A stretch of DNA of 64,000 nt from Rhinopithecus roxellana (taxonomy: Eukaryota; Chordata; Mammalia; Primates; Cercopithecidae): assembly GCF_007565055.1 (NCBI RefSeq), contig NC_044557.1:80363019-80427018 (forward strand), given 5' to 3'. The notes below the pieces were generated by a model, which did not search any database, was not told the origin of the DNA, and saw only the letters and a program-made list of their open reading frames with translations. A program made the position numbers and the translations under genes. This document shows, one piece after another, positions 1 through 12,174 of the stretch (positions are counted from its first letter, which is position 1; every line of letters begins with the position of its first letter).

Positions 1-59
1 TTTCCTCTTCACTACTGGCTGCTACAGCTGTGCGCTAAGGAAAATGGAATTTTCATATG

Positions 60-540
60 TTCTTCCATTAATTATAAATACTTCGGTCACAAGAGATGAA
101 AGCAATCCTCAAAGTGGCTTAAAACAAATAATAATAACATTAATGGCATAATAACATAACAGTACAGTACTGATGCAGTCTTCAGGAAGGGTACAGTTCA
201 GGGATCCCAGTGATGTTGTCCTAGCCTGGTCAGTCTCTATCTCTTGTATCTCTCTTACTTCATGTTGGCCCCGTTATCAGGTTCCATGTGGTGGCCAAAT
301 GGCACCAGCAGTTTCAAGCCGGTATCCTCACAGTGACAAGCCAAAAGAAAAAGAAAGGTCTCTTCTCAGGAGATTTCACATAGCTTCCCAGATAAGCTCA
401 TTACTGACCCAACCATGTAACTGCCTGTATCCCAGGAAATATTGTTAGGGGGCCTTGGAACACTGATTGGCCAAAACAGAGTCCCATGTTCCACCACTGA
501 GGGCAACACAAAAGACCTACCCAACTCATGAACTGAAATT
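60..540. repeat. Old interspersed repeat, family not resolved
   Basis: The block carries text I know from a common ancient mammalian repeat: a stretch like 'catgtggtggccaaatggcaccagcag', a 'gttggcc...tatcaggttcc' segment before it, and a 'gattggccaaaac' segment near its right end. Read on the other strand it ends in 'taagccactttgagg'. I cannot name the family with confidence; it may be an LTR or a LINE 3' end. A relative seems to lie at 6956-7300. No coding potential is evident beyond a short open frame within it. Confidence 0.4.
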
Positions 541-1625
541 TTGTGCAGGGTTCAAAGATTAAATGCTAGGCAGCAAAAATACTCTGACACAGGAAAAGAA
601 AGTGCTCTGTCATACAAATGAATGAGAATGATAAAGATATTCTGCTTTAAGATATAGGGAAGTCAAGCCCTAGTAACTAAATATGGAGTTTGAAGATTCC
701 CCTAAGAAATGATAAAAAGACAGGAGAACTCAAAGAGTAACAGGAGAGATGCACTAGAGCTGGGAAATAGCTAATCTGCTGCAAGCATTAGCAAAATAGT
801 TTACACTATCACCCAAAAATTGGTTGTTTGCTTTTAAGATTAAAAAAATTAGTGGATGTATCTATGAGGCAACATATTTTCCATTTCGTCATAAATTCAG
901 TGGGAAGAGAGATTTCACCTTAATATCGATTTCTCAGGAATGCATCTCTTCCATTAATTGAAGAGTACCTCTATAAAAACTAGTTTGTAAAAATGTTGGT
1001 TCTAGAATGTGCCAGATGCTGAGCCTTTCACTGTGGAAAGTCTGTTTTTATTTTTGTTATTGCTTTTCACTGCAATGAATACTTAAATAAGTAAATAAAT
1101 TTTGCTAAATAAGACAAATAGAAATTATCCACAAAGAGAGGATAATAGCATTCCATTTCCTAGGGCATGATGAGACCAGGTGAATGATCACAGTTCTCAA
1201 ATGGATCATCATTCCCATTCTCAGTTAATTTAGTAAAAATGTAGTTTCAATAACATCAGTGCAAGCACTTTCTTCAGAATGGCAGTACCACTGCCCCTGA
1301 TCAAGGCTTTGACTCTCTGCTTGTTTATTATACGACAGCAGTAGGGAAACTTGGCAAATTACTGACACAGGTTAGATGCTTGCTGAAAGGCAATACTTCA
1401 GTCTGGTCATTTATTTCTTTTATCTGAGCTGGTTCTTTATTAGTCTTTGCTAAGATACTTGATCGATACTCATAATCAGGATTAGTTCTGGTGTTTCTAA
1501 GTCTTCAAGAATAATAGTGGTCAGTATAAGATTAAATATATCCTTTTGTAGGCTATGTCTCATAATGGAAAACTGTGCACCTTTACAAGAACGAGATATG
1601 TTTATGTGTGCATATTTTAGAGAAT
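541..1625. other. Unassigned AT-rich sequence
   Basis: I see no recognisable gene, RNA or transposon here. The text is AT-rich single-copy-looking DNA without long frames or simple repeats. Confidence 0.5.
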
Positions 1626-1630
1626 GTTAT

Positions 1631-2001
1631 TGTATTAGTCCATTTTCACGCTGCTGATAAAGATATACCGGAGACTATGCAATTTACAAAAGAAAGAGGT
1701 TTATTGGACTTACAGTTCCACATGACAGAGGAGGCCTCGCAATCATGGCAGAAGGCAAGGATGAGCAAGTCACATCTTCCGTGAATGGCAGCAGGCAAAA
1801 AGAGAGAGCTTGTGCAGGGCAACTCCCATTTTAAAAACCATCAGATCACATGAGCCTTATTCACTATCATGAGAACATCACGGGAAAGACCTGCCCTCAT
1901 GATTCAATCACTTCCCGCCAGGTTCCTCCCATGACACGTGGGAATTGTGGGAGTCACAGTTCAAGATGACATTTGGTTGGGGACACAGCCAAACCATATC
2001 A
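1631..2001 (-). mobile_element. Solo MST-type MaLR LTR (ERVL-MaLR)
   Basis: On the minus strand the element begins 'tgatatggtttggctgtgtcc' and ends in a 'gactaataca' terminus, the typical ends of THE1/MST LTRs. It is about 371 bp, begins TG and ends CA. A perfect 5-bp duplication, 'gttat', flanks it at 1626-1630 and 2002-2006. No internal retroviral sequence adjoins, so it is a solo LTR left by LTR-LTR recombination. The MST subfamily is assigned from memory of the consensus; THE1 or MLT1 subtypes are less likely. Confidence 0.85.
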
Positions 2002-2329
2002 GTTATCCAGAATCTCATTAAATAAAAAAAAAGGCAAATACGAATAGGACAGTGTGCATATTATTGTATTTGGTTCTGGACTCAATATTTCTGGAATGAT
2101 GCATAAAAATTGTCAACAATTGTTTCTTCAAGAGCGTATATTTGTGGGTGAATTCTTAGAAAAGAGGGCAGTTACATTTTTAACTTACAACCTTTCATAC
2201 TATTTTTATTTTTTAAGCATTAATATTTTTAAAATAAAATTGATGTTATGTACATTATTAAATGCCATTTATAGTGTATTCATTTGATAGTAATCTAAGG
2301 ATCCCCAACTTAATTTTTAGTGAAAATTG

Positions 2330-3550
2330 AAAAGAAAATGAAAGAAAAATATTTCATAGTTCTCTGTACAGCTGTTAATTGGAATCCCTCTCCCCTTCCC
2401 AGAACTCTTTTGCTTCACTCTCTGGAACTCATGGCCCATCATCAAGAAACTGCTTTAATCATTTATTTATTTTATGAGCACTCCCTTTGTCCATTTGCAT
2501 TAACTAAAACATGGTTGTACACTGAAGATGCTATTCTCCCCACCTGACTCTTAAGTGGAATTTGATTTTTCTCCCACACCTTATATCCCTCAATGCCTAA
2601 TGTTCAGGCACATCTTTCATTCACCATATTACTCCTCCCAAATTTTCCTTCCTTCCTCTTTTCTCAGGACTTCTTTGAAGCATGTGTAACCTTTTACCGC
2701 TCCTGCATCATCTTCATTCACTGATTAGTTTCATCAGTATCTAGCTCACTGATTCTCTCAGCACTACTGCCACTGGAACCACAATTAGTGACTTCAGCAT
2801 TCACACACTCTAACCCACTCATCTCTATGACCTATTTAATTAGTGACTTTTTATTTCCAGTGATCTCAGCCACCCACTCAAGTTGCTCTACCCTTTTCCT
2901 AATGACATCAATAATTTTAGCTAATCTAAAATCCCCAGGTCAAGCATCTTACCTCTGGCCTTCACTACTATTTCCATCTCACTCCTAGTCCCAGTCCTCC
3001 TCCTCCAGAAAGGCCTGAACCTCATTGATACTCCCAGTGCATGGACTGTACTATTTTTTCACTCTGCATCATTCTTCTCATGTCCTTAATCACCTCTTTA
3101 CTCAGACTAAATTCTGTGACTCGGCATGTCACATCTGATTGCAAATAAGCTTGATTCTTAAACTCTCCTCTTGTCTGAAAAATAATCCAATCCTAATTCT
3201 GTGCTAAATGTTACTAGCCATGTTCTCATTTCTTTAACAGGGAAGCTAAATTTTGTGGCAAAAAATCACATATCTGTACTGACTGGGCTTACTTCACACA
3301 TTACATTACTGTTCAGAGATCTTATTGCTTCAGTTCCCTTTACTTGGTTTCAAGTTTCTAATCTGAAGTGACTATTTCATCCTTCCCGTTTTTTTGTCAA
3401 CATCCCCATTTCCCCATTTCTGATTCACTCTTAAGTAATGGATTCATTGCATATTTCACAGAAAAGAATAGACGAAATCAGACAGGAACTACCTTATCTT
3501 CCCACTACGGATTCCACCATTCTTTTTCATCGGAACTCACATACTCTACT
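2330..3550 (+). repeat. Probable ancient L2/CR1-like LINE remains
   Basis: This pyrimidine-rich stretch ('tctcactcctagtcccagtcc', 'cattgatactcccag') has the texture of decayed L2 ORF sequence read on the plus strand. Clearer L2 text resumes after the L1 insertion, at about 5140. The two may be one L2 copy split by the L1 at 3559-4780. The assignment of this left part rests on composition and scattered phrases, not on a clean match. Confidence 0.35.
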
Positions 3551-3558
3551 TACTTCTT

Positions 3559-4780
3559 TTTTTCTTCAACTTTTATTTTAAGTTCAGGGGTACATGTGCA
3601 GGTTGTGCAGGTTTGTTACATAGGTTAATGTGCACCGTGATGTTTTGTCACACAGCTCAACCCATTACCTAGGTATTAAGCCCAGTATCCATTAGTTATT
3701 CTTCCTGATGCTCTCTCTCCCCCAACCAACCCCTCTGACAGGCCCCAGTGTGTGTTGTTCCTCCCCACGTACCCTTGTTTTCTCATCATTCAGCTCCCAC
3801 TTATAAGTGAGAAAATGTGGTGTTTCATTTTATGTTTCTGCATTAGTTTTCTGAGGATAATGGCTTCCAACTCCATCCATGTCTCTGCAAAGGACATGAT
3901 CTCTTTCCATTTTATGGCTGCATAGTATTCCATGGTGTATATGTACCTTATTTGCTTTATTCAGTCTATCATTGATGGGCATTTAGGTTGAGTTCATGTC
4001 TTTGCTATTGTGAATAGTGCTGCAATGAACAGACACACTCACGTATCTTTACAATAGAATGATTTATATCCCTTTGGGAATATATCCAGTAATGAGGTTG
4101 CTGGGTCAAATGGTATTTTTGCCTCTAGGTCTTTGAATAATCGCCACACTGTCTTCCACAATGGTTGAACTAATTTACACTCCCACCAACAGTGTATAAG
4201 CGTTCCATTTTCTCCTCACCTTCACCAGCATGTATTGTTTTTGACTTTTTAGTAATAACCATTCTGACAGATGTGAAATGGTATCTCATTGTGGTTTTGA
4301 TTTGCATTTCTCTAATGATCAGTGATGATGAGATTTTGTTCATGTTTATTGGCCGCATGTATGTCTTCTTTTGGTGAGTGTCTTTTCTTGTTCTTTGTCC
4401 ACTTTTTAATTTTTTTTTTTTTTTGTTGTTGTTATTGTAAACTAAGTTCTTTGTAGACTCTGGTGGATATTAGACCTTTGTAAGATGGATAGATTGCAAA
4501 AATTTTCTCCTGTCCTATAGGATGTCTGTTCACCCAGAAGCTCTTTGGTTTAGTTAGATCCAAGTTGACAATTTTTGCTTTTTTTGCAATTGCTTTTGAT
4601 GTTTTTCTCATGAAATCTTTGCCTGTGCCTATGTCCTGAATTGTATTGCCTAGATTTTCTTCTAGGATTTCTTTTTTCAAATAGATTTGGGTTTTACATG
4701 TAAGTTTTTATTCCTTCCATCTTGAGTTAATTTTTGTACAAGGTGTGAAAAAGGAATCTAGTTTCAATTTTCTGCATATG
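3559..4780 (-). mobile_element. 5'-truncated L1 (primate L1PA/L1PB type), 3' 1.2 kb
   Basis: Read on the minus strand this is the 3' end of a primate L1: the end of ORF2, then the 3' UTR ending 'acatgtacccctgaac' before a short A-rich tail. Conceptual minus-strand frames at 4432-4680 and 4170-4358 contain ORF2 C-terminal phrases such as GNTIQDIG, GKDFM and REMQIKTTMRYH, broken by frameshifts and stops. The reverse transcriptase and endonuclease domains are absent because of 5' truncation. A short possible target duplication, 'acttctt', occurs at 3552-3558 and 4781-4787. The element is dead. Confidence 0.9.
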
Positions 4781-5139
4781 ACTTCTTATTAAAATAAATT
4801 TTCCTTCTCTTGTTAAAAATTTTGTTTTCTATCTTGTTTTCCTAAGGAATTTGGGAAGGAATTCCTGAAATAACACACTTTTTCTCCTGCATTATTTATT
4901 TCTTTCTCTGAACTGGCTCATTCTAATTGGCTTGCAAATATGCCTTTAGATTATACAACTTAAAAAGAAAAATAACCCAAACTTTCCCTTAATCTAAGGT
5001 ATCTTTTGGCCTGTACCCATTTTTTTTCTGTAATTCTTCACAACAGGACTCCTCCACACAGTGTATATTTGTTATCTCTCTTTCTTTCCCTTTCCATTTT
5101 CTCTTTAACTAACACAAATGTGGAAGTTTTTTTGTTTGT

Positions 5140-5595
5140 TTTGATTTTCCTCACTGTTTCACTGACCTTGTGAAGGTCACCAGTGACCTATATTTTGCCA
5201 GTCAATGCCCATTCTTCTCCTTCTCTTGCTTCTCTCTGTAGCATGTGAGGTGGCTGACACTCTCACCTCAAGCCCTTTCCTGTAGTCCTTCACACTGCTG
5301 CTTTCATGAAGATTGCTACCTGCCTTGCTAGGGCCCTTTCTCAGTCTCCTGTTCTCAGTCCCCATCCTCTCACATTCCTCTACCTTTTGCCTGGGGCTCT
5401 GAACTTGGCCCTCATTCTTGCTTTTTATGAAATTATCTTGTGTAATTGTTCAGAGCCTTATTGCTTATTTTCACTAGATTGTAACTTGTAAGCAAGACTT
5501 TGTCTGTCTTGCTTACTGTGCTGTTTACAGCACCTAATATAGTGTTCGACATGTGGTGAGTCATCAAGAAATGTTTGCTGAATACCTGAAAAAAC
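5140..5595 (+). repeat. L2 LINE 3' portion
   Basis: The text 'aaggtcaccagtgacct' at 5174 matches a conserved L2 ORF segment. From about 5440 the copy shows the L2 3' end: 'ctagattgtaa', 'gactttgtctgtcttg', 'cacctaatatagtg' and a final 'tgtttgctgaatacctg'. It is an old, diverged copy with no intact frame. Confidence 0.65.
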
Positions 5596-5639
5596 AATAC
5601 AACTTACTAAAAACTCTATTTTAAAGCATACATCTATTA

Positions 5640-5755
5640 CTTCAACAAATACTCCCTGTGTGCCTTCTGAGCATCAGGTACTATGGTAGGCAGTGGGGCT
5701 ATAAAGGTTGCCATCTCTACTCTTAAAGACCTGATGGTCAGGTGAATGGCTACCA
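5640..5755 (-). repeat. L2 3' end fragment
   Basis: The string 'ttcaacaaatactccctgtg' followed by 'ggtactatggtaggcagtgg' and 'gacctgatggtcag' is the L2 3' end read in reverse. Confidence 0.6.
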
Positions 5756-6555
5756 CAGAGAAAGAGATGCCCTGGACATTATGTAAAACTTCAATTCAGG
5801 TTGAGAAGAGAAAGATGGGAAACTTTTCAGTAAAATCAGGACAAGATGGCCCATTAAATTACTATTGAAAGCAGCACACAGTTTAAGACTTTCGCACCAA
5901 GATAAAAGGCAATTTCGAAGAGAAATGTATCATTTGGAAACATAGCCATAGATGGAAGCCTCTGATGTAAAGTTTAATGACTGTGGTCTCACATGACCCC
6001 ATTTTGGCAGCCATTAGCTGGAATGCTCCAAATGACTTAACTGGGTGGGAGAAAAACCATTTCTAAAAACACCCAAGTCACATAACACTTCATTACTCAA
6101 AGATAATATCTTCAGTCATCCTTTGAGTAGTAAATCTGCAAAATTATAGCAACAGGATTGCAATACATTCAAGAATTACAGCACAATCTGTCTTCACTAA
6201 ATTTTTATTATGGATTTCAGCATTTAATATATGACAATATATGTATCTAGAAGTTTGGACTTTTGGTCCTAATAACTCAGTTTATGGGCAATGAGAAGAG
6301 AATACAAACTATGCAATACAATAAATGCTAGCAAGAAACTTCAAGAGGTCCTTCTTCCATTCAGCTTTAGGTCTCTTTCTCATGTCCCAGACAGCACTCT
6401 GCTCCATGCTTACTTTCTCTTCATTCCAAGAGTCTCCAGAGACTTAGCCAACTTCTCTCTCCTTTTCAAAACAATGCTGATTGTGTGCCAAGTTGTGAAG
6501 AATATCGCATTTACAAAAGCAGCAAGAATTCCAAAATATTAGAGACTAAACTTAA
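5756..6555. other. Unassigned sequence
   Basis: No gene or transposon is recognised. An open frame at 6291-6542 has no family resemblance and no supporting signals. Confidence 0.45.
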
Positions 6556-6559
6556 GAAG

Positions 6560-6955
6560 GAACATGGAAGTCCAACTTGAAAATAAGGAAACTTTAATAA
6601 AGAACACGAAAAAAGATCTAAATATATCAAAAGGCAAACAATCCATATTTATAAATGATGAGACTTAATTATGTAAATATATAGGTTCTTCCAAAATTAT
6701 AAATTATTTGAAATTCTATGAAATTCTCAATAGGATTTTTTTAAAGAACTTTAAGTTTATCTAGAAGATTATGCAGAAATTTTGGAAGAAAATTTAAAAA
6801 GAAGGAAAGGGGAATTAGCTTTTCTGATATGAAATCTCACTGTTATTATAGTAATGCAAGTTTCATAAAATCCATTTTGGAGTAGATGAAAGAATGTAAG
6901 GAAGAGACTGAAGAATACAAAATATGACTCATGTAGGTAGGGATTAGCATATGAG
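6560..6955 (+). mobile_element. Old L1M fragment (ORF2 part)
   Basis: Phrases such as 'tatttataaatgatgagac', 'attatgcagaaattttgg' and 'tgttattatagtaatgcaag' align in order with mammalian L1 ORF2 read on the plus strand. The copy is highly decayed. Confidence 0.65.
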
Positions 6956-7300
6956 TGTATAAGTTAGAGTTCCTAGTTGCAAGCAGCAACAATGAACACT
7001 GATTAATTCAGAAATTTTTTGAGTAGCTCACAAAATGGAGGCAGTTCTAAACAAATAGGTTCCAATAAAGGCCAGAGAACTTCTGAGGTTTTCAGTATTT
7101 AAAAAAGGAAACAAACATAGCTCATGGGTTATCTTGAGATGCAGCCAATGAGAGATTCAGTTCTAGCTGTCTTTTGTCATGGTGTATGAGCTCTTATGAT
7201 TCAAATTTCAGACAGACATAATTAGACCGACCTTCCTTGGGTGATTTGATCATTCCTCTTTCCCCAGTGGATCAGATTATATTATTGACAACCCTATGAG
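6956..7300. repeat. Old interspersed repeat, likely kin of 60-540
   Basis: The stretch begins 'gtgtataagttagagttcc' and holds 'tagttgcaagcagcaacaa' and 'gattaattcag', typical of the edge of a common ancient repeat whose other end carries 'taagccactttgag'. The family name is uncertain. Confidence 0.35.
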
Positions 7301-8360
7301 AAATGTATGGAAGAAAGGATTGATAATTCCCTTTCAAAGAAGATGGAACTATATATAGTAGAAGATGGTTGGATGTGATGCTAGCCAGATATAAGAGCAG
7401 CTGTCCAACATATGCTAAAGACACTATTTTAAGTTAGTGGAGAAAAGATGGAACTTTTGTTGGGACAATTTGATTTTTTCTTAGAAACAGAAAGTTAAGT
7501 AGACTTAGCTTTAGCTTACTGTATAGCATATGCAACAATAAATTAAATAGCCAAACAAATAATAATAATAATGAAACAAAACTGGAAATCTGGAAGAATA
7601 CATTAAAGGCTATTTTTATGATCTTGAGGTGAAATAGGCCTGCTTCAGGGAGGAAGGTAATACATTTGAATGGCTGACATTTTAAAATGGTATAAATTAA
7701 TAGGCATAAAGGATTTGACAGAATGGAAGTGATGAAAAGAGTGAAATGTTAAAGATCTGGAGGTGTGAATAATAATTTTTTAACTTTTTACTCCATAAAC
7801 ACTTGTGCTTTTTAAAAATAATCAGTATATATACACACATATATACATATATATATATTTATCTGCCAGAACCAATTGTTGCCCTTTATGTTCTCCTCCA
7901 AGTTACTTGAGGGGTGAGATGACAGCTACCTGGCTTCCCCCTTCATTTCCTACTTAGTACCAGGAACGTAAAGGAAGAACAATAAATGAGTGTTTTTTAT
8001 TTGTTTGTTTTTCAAAGTTAAAAGTGTAATTTTGGTTGGTTGGTTGGTTTGATTTTAAGAATTTTCTTCTATAGGTAAATGCTGCAAACAAATGAATGCA
8101 ATGATGTCAAAAATAACATGAATAAGAAACTTTTCAAATATTCCAAGAGTAATAGTACCAGTCTTCCTTGGCAAGGCTGCAGTTGACAGTATAATCAGAT
8201 GTTTGTCTTCCGATTTTATTCCAGAAGCTCTCAAAGTTCCCAGCAACTGTTGAACCTTTTTCTGGCACTTAAGAATTATTTTGCCTCAATGGGGGCATTT
8301 TGCATCTGTAGTTCGTCTCATACTGGGTGGTATCCTCTGCAGTGGATATTCTGTATGTCA
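7301..8360. other. Unassigned sequence with small simple repeats
   Basis: A TA/CA-rich run lies at 7825-7861 and a (GGTT)n run at about 8035-8052. Otherwise nothing is recognised. Confidence 0.5.
7825..7861. repeat. (TA)n/(CA)n microsatellite
   Basis: An alternating purine-pyrimidine run of mostly 'atatatac' and 'acacatat' units. Confidence 0.85.
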
Positions 8361-8377
8361 CTCCAACATTAATTCTT

Positions 8378-8672
8378 TTTTTTTTTTTTTTTTTTTTTTT
8401 GAGACAAAGTCTCGCTCTGTCGCCCAGGCTGGAGTGCAGTGGCGGTCTAGGCTCACTGTCAGCTCAGCCTCCCGGGTTCACACCATTCTCCTGCCTCAGC
8501 CTCCTGAGTAGCTGGAACTACAGGCGCCAGCAACCACGCCAGGATTGTTTTTGTATTTTTAGTAGAGATGGGGTTTCACCGTGTTAGCCAGGATGGTCTC
8601 TATCTCTTGACCTTGTGACCTGCCTCGGCCGTCCAAAGTGCTGGGATTACAGGCATGAGCCACCGCACCTGG
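8378..8672 (-). mobile_element. Full-length Alu, AluY-like
   Basis: The poly(T) start is followed by 'gagacaaagtctcgctctg' and the element ends 'gagccaccgcacctgg', a full Alu dimer in reverse. A perfect 17-bp target duplication, 'ctccaacattaattctt', lies at 8361-8377 and 8673-8689. The 'caccgtgttagccagg' phrase fits AluY. Open frames across it are the usual antisense-Alu frames, not genes. Confidence 0.95.
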
Positions 8673-8689
8673 CTCCAACATTAATTCTT

Positions 8690-9172
8690 AAACTTCTTTT
8701 GGCATCAGATCCCCACATTTGTTTTCCAAGGAGATGGTCTAGTACATTGTTTTTGACCGAAGATACTGATTCCTTAACCAAGCTGATCAAGCAGAGGCTC
8801 TCCCTAGTATTTTCTTGTTTAGCAGGGATAACCAGAAGTGAAAGGTGGTAGTAACTGAGACAGTTGATGGCAAAATCTTAGAAAGAAGGTCCTCAGATTC
8901 CTGTTGCTCAGATCCTTCCCTTCTCAAGTCTTGGCTATTTAACTCTTCCTTTAATGGATGAGCTACAGCGTGTTCTTTCATTAAATCTCTTTTTATTTTC
9001 CTCATTACTTGAATATTTTACTATCTTAATCTCTGTGCACTTTTACTCCTGGCATAGTTATTGTGATTTCAATGTCAATCGGGGTATCATTTTACCACCA
9101 GATCTTTTAGATTATGTAATGTTCTTTTCCATCCCAGGTCAACTACCCATTTGCACGGTGATTATAGCTGCT
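8690..9172. other. Unassigned sequence
   Basis: No gene or repeat is recognised between the two Alus. Confidence 0.5.
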
Positions 9173-9182
9173 GAACCCTGTC

Positions 9183-9540
9183 CTTCCTGCCTGCCTGCCT
9201 TTCTTCCTTCCTTCCTTCCTTCCTTCCTTCCTTCCTTCCTTCCTTTCTTTTCTTCCGAGACGGAGTCTCACTCTGTTGCCCAGGCTGAAGTGCAGTGGCA
9301 CCATCTGGGCTCACTGCAAGCTCCACCTCCCTGGTTCACGCCATTCTCCTGCCTCAGCCTCCCGAGCAACTGGGACTACAGGCGTCCGCCACCACGCCTG
9401 GCTAATTTTTTATATTTTTAGTAGAGAGGGGTTTCACCGTGTTAGCCAGGATGGTCTCGATCTCCTGACCTCGTGATCCGCCCGCCTAGGCCTCCCAAAG
9501 TGCTGGGATTACTACAGGCGTGAGCCACCGTGCCCGACCA
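9183..9540 (-). mobile_element. AluY-like with (TTCC)n-expanded tail
   Basis: The Alu body is 9255-9540. Its tail, at 9183-9254, has become a run of about ten TTCC units and so is now a tetranucleotide microsatellite. A 10-bp target duplication, 'gaaccctgtc', lies at 9173-9182 and 9541-9550. An apparent 155-codon frame at 8954-9421 runs through the repeat and Alu, and is not a gene. Confidence 0.93.
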
Positions 9541-9550
9541 GAACCCTGTC

Positions 9551-10470
9551 ATTTCAAGTCTAAGCAATCCATTCTCTGATTACCATCCTTTTTAAATTTA
9601 GTGCACCCCACTTGTACCTTAATTCCAACAACTCCACGGGACCTTTCTGATCCATTGATTCTGTGACGTTTTCATTGTCTTTCATTCCTCTCTCATGACC
9701 TCACAATCCTTCTTATATGGCTGAGTTCTTCTGCTTTTATACTATCATGGCTCTGCTGTCATACCTTCAACTTCTTGAGCTTTTCTCCCTCTAGTCAAAA
9801 TTTCCAGGAAAATCTCCTGACCCTGATTAAATCTAACCATCCTCCTACCTGGTTCTTGCACCCAAGCTGCAGAACATGGCTGGGAAAACAAGATAATTAC
9901 ACTGATAATTCTTACTTTAAATTTATGATCTTAGATTGTAGAATTCTTGAGCCTCATCATATTAAGTGTTTCCCAATGTTACTTGAAATCCTAGTATACA
10001 TTTTTCTAGCCAATCACTCTTCTATCCATACAGAAGGCTATTTCACTCCTTCTCTTTCTTCCAACTCACAATAACTTCTCTCTACTTTTCATTATTAGCC
10101 AAGGGACTTTTCATTATTGGCTAATGTATAAGCTGATGAATTCTGATTTCATAAAGAATTATTCCAAATATCCACATGATTCTCTAAGGAAAAAAATCCA
10201 AATATATCTGCATTCATATCTATAAATTATGCCTCCCTTTTCAACTCTCTGTGCTCCTGTCTAAAGCCAATCCCACCCTTTATTCCTTGAATTTCATCAG
10301 TTTGGGACTTCTGAAAGATTTTGTTCCAGCAATTTTCCTACATGTAATGTCTTGTTTTTTCCTTCTCTGCTAGGTTACCAACATACATATAAACATGTTA
10401 TAATATTTCCCATCTTGTAAAACCCTCTCTTAACTCTTCATCTCTCTCTGTTTAGTCTCTTTTAGAAGTA
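9551..10470. other. Unassigned, pyrimidine-rich; possibly 5' L2
   Basis: The composition resembles the L2 copy that follows, but I find no firm L2 phrase before about 10560. Confidence 0.35.
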
Positions 10471-11124
10471 AAACTACTTGAAAGAGTTGACTAAGCTCAC
10501 TTTCACATCCCAAGCTTTTTTTTTTTTTTTTTTTTTCATGTTTCATTGAATCTACTCCAACTTTTGTCACAACCCAAGTAATTCTTCTCAGGGTCATAAT
10601 GATAAATCCAGTGGTTATCAGTCCTCATCTGAATTTATCTACCTGCAACAATCCACAGTGCTAATTGACTCTTTCTTTTTGAAATTATTTTTTCACTTGG
10701 CTTCTAGCATTTTCACCTTTCATTGTTCTCTATTTCATGGTCCTTATTTCTTGGACCATTTGCTGGATCATTTTTGTCTCTTAAAACTCTAAATGTTAGA
10801 ATATCTCAGTACTCAATTGGTAGGTATATTTTCTCCTTCATTTACGATCAGTTACCACCAGGTCATCTCATCCATTTCTATGGATTCAAATACCCAAACA
10901 TTCAAATTAATTTCTCCAGTCCTGCCCATCCCCTTAACTCCTGACTTGTATATTCAACTACCTATTCTACATTTTTATTTGGATGTTTAATTAATATCAC
11001 TACTTAATATATGCAAAACTGAAGCCCTGATTCTCATCTCCAGCTTCCTCCTATCACAGCATTCTCCATTTCAGTAAGTGACAAATTCATTTTTCCAAAT
11101 ATCTCAGACCAAGAATTACACATC

Positions 11125-11245
11125 TGACACATATGTATTGAGTATTTGCTGTTTCAGGCACTGTTCTCAGTGCTTAGAACACTTCAGTGAACAAGATAGG
11201 TAAAGATCTTTTCCTTTGCAGTACTTACATTTTAGCAGTTATCAT
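11125..11245 (-). repeat. L2 3' fragment inserted in opposite orientation
   Basis: The text 'tattgagtatttgctgtttc', 'aggcactgttctcagtgctt' and 'agtacttacattttagcag' is the L2 3' end in reverse, lying inside the plus-strand L2. Confidence 0.6.
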
Positions 11246-11859
11246 AGGCGTTACATTTATCTTCCCTTTTGCCTCCACATCCACATCCAAATCTATTAAC
11301 AAATCATTTTGGCATTCCCTTTCAAACATTACACATATTTCGACCACTTCTCTTAACCCCATTCTTACCACTGTACTTTAAGTTACCACCATCTCCCAGG
11401 TGAGCTACTCAGTAATCTAACTCATTTCCTTCCTTTGGCCCTTGCCATTATACAATTTCATCTCTCTACAGCAATTAAAAAGATTCCCTTCAAATATGTT
11501 TTAAATGTTACTTTTCTGTTTAAAGTCTTCAGTAGTTTTTCACTTCACTCAGAGGAAAATCCGTAATTCTTATCTTGACCTACATGACAGATATGATCTG
11601 CCCTCTGCTATCTTTCTGAACTTCTCTTCTACTTTGATCTGTCTGGCACATTCTACATCCTCCCTGCTGATCTTGTTCATCCTTGAATATGTCCAAAATA
11701 CTCCTACCTCGAGATCTTTGCGCTTGCTTTTTCCTCTTCTTGGGATGCTCTTCCCACAGAGATCCATATATCTTGCTTTCTCATTTCATTCAGCTCTCTG
11801 TTCAAGTGTCATCTTATCACAAATTTTGAAATATCATCTTATTAAAAATAATTTTACTT

Positions 11860-12137
11860 GGCTGGACACAGTGGTTCATGCCTGTAATCCCAGCACTTTG
11901 AGAGGCCAAGGCAGGAGGATTACCTGAGGTTGGGAGTTCTCCTGACCAAAATGGAGAAACCCCGTCTCTACTAAAAATACAAAAAAATCAGTTGGGCATA
12001 GTGGCACATGTCTGTAATCCCAGCTACTCAGGAGGCTGAGGCAGGAGAATTGCTTGAACCTGGGAGGTAGAGGTTGCAGTGAACCGAAATAGTGTCGCTA
12101 CACTCCAGCCTGGGTAGCAAGAGCAAAATTTCATCTC

Positions 12138-12174
<37 letters not shown>
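11860..12174 (+). mobile_element. AluS-like with (AAT)n tail
   Basis: The body runs from 'ggctggacacagtgg' to 'gcaagagcaaaatttcatc'. The tail at 12138-12174 is a run of about eleven TAA/AAT units. In reverse translation this tail gives a leucine run, which is not a gene. Substitutions are many, consistent with an older AluS. Confidence 0.92.

Noticed and set aside
5163..5189. Cluster of AGGTCA/TGACCT half-sites resembling a nuclear receptor element
   Set aside because: The spacing is 4 or 5 bases, not 3, and the text is ordinary L2 consensus.
8954..9421. 155-codon plus-strand open frame
   Set aside because: It runs through the TTCC repeat and an antisense Alu; the encoded text is the usual Alu-derived peptide.
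12138..12174. Run of leucine codons on the minus strand
   Set aside because: It is the (AAT)n tail of an Alu.
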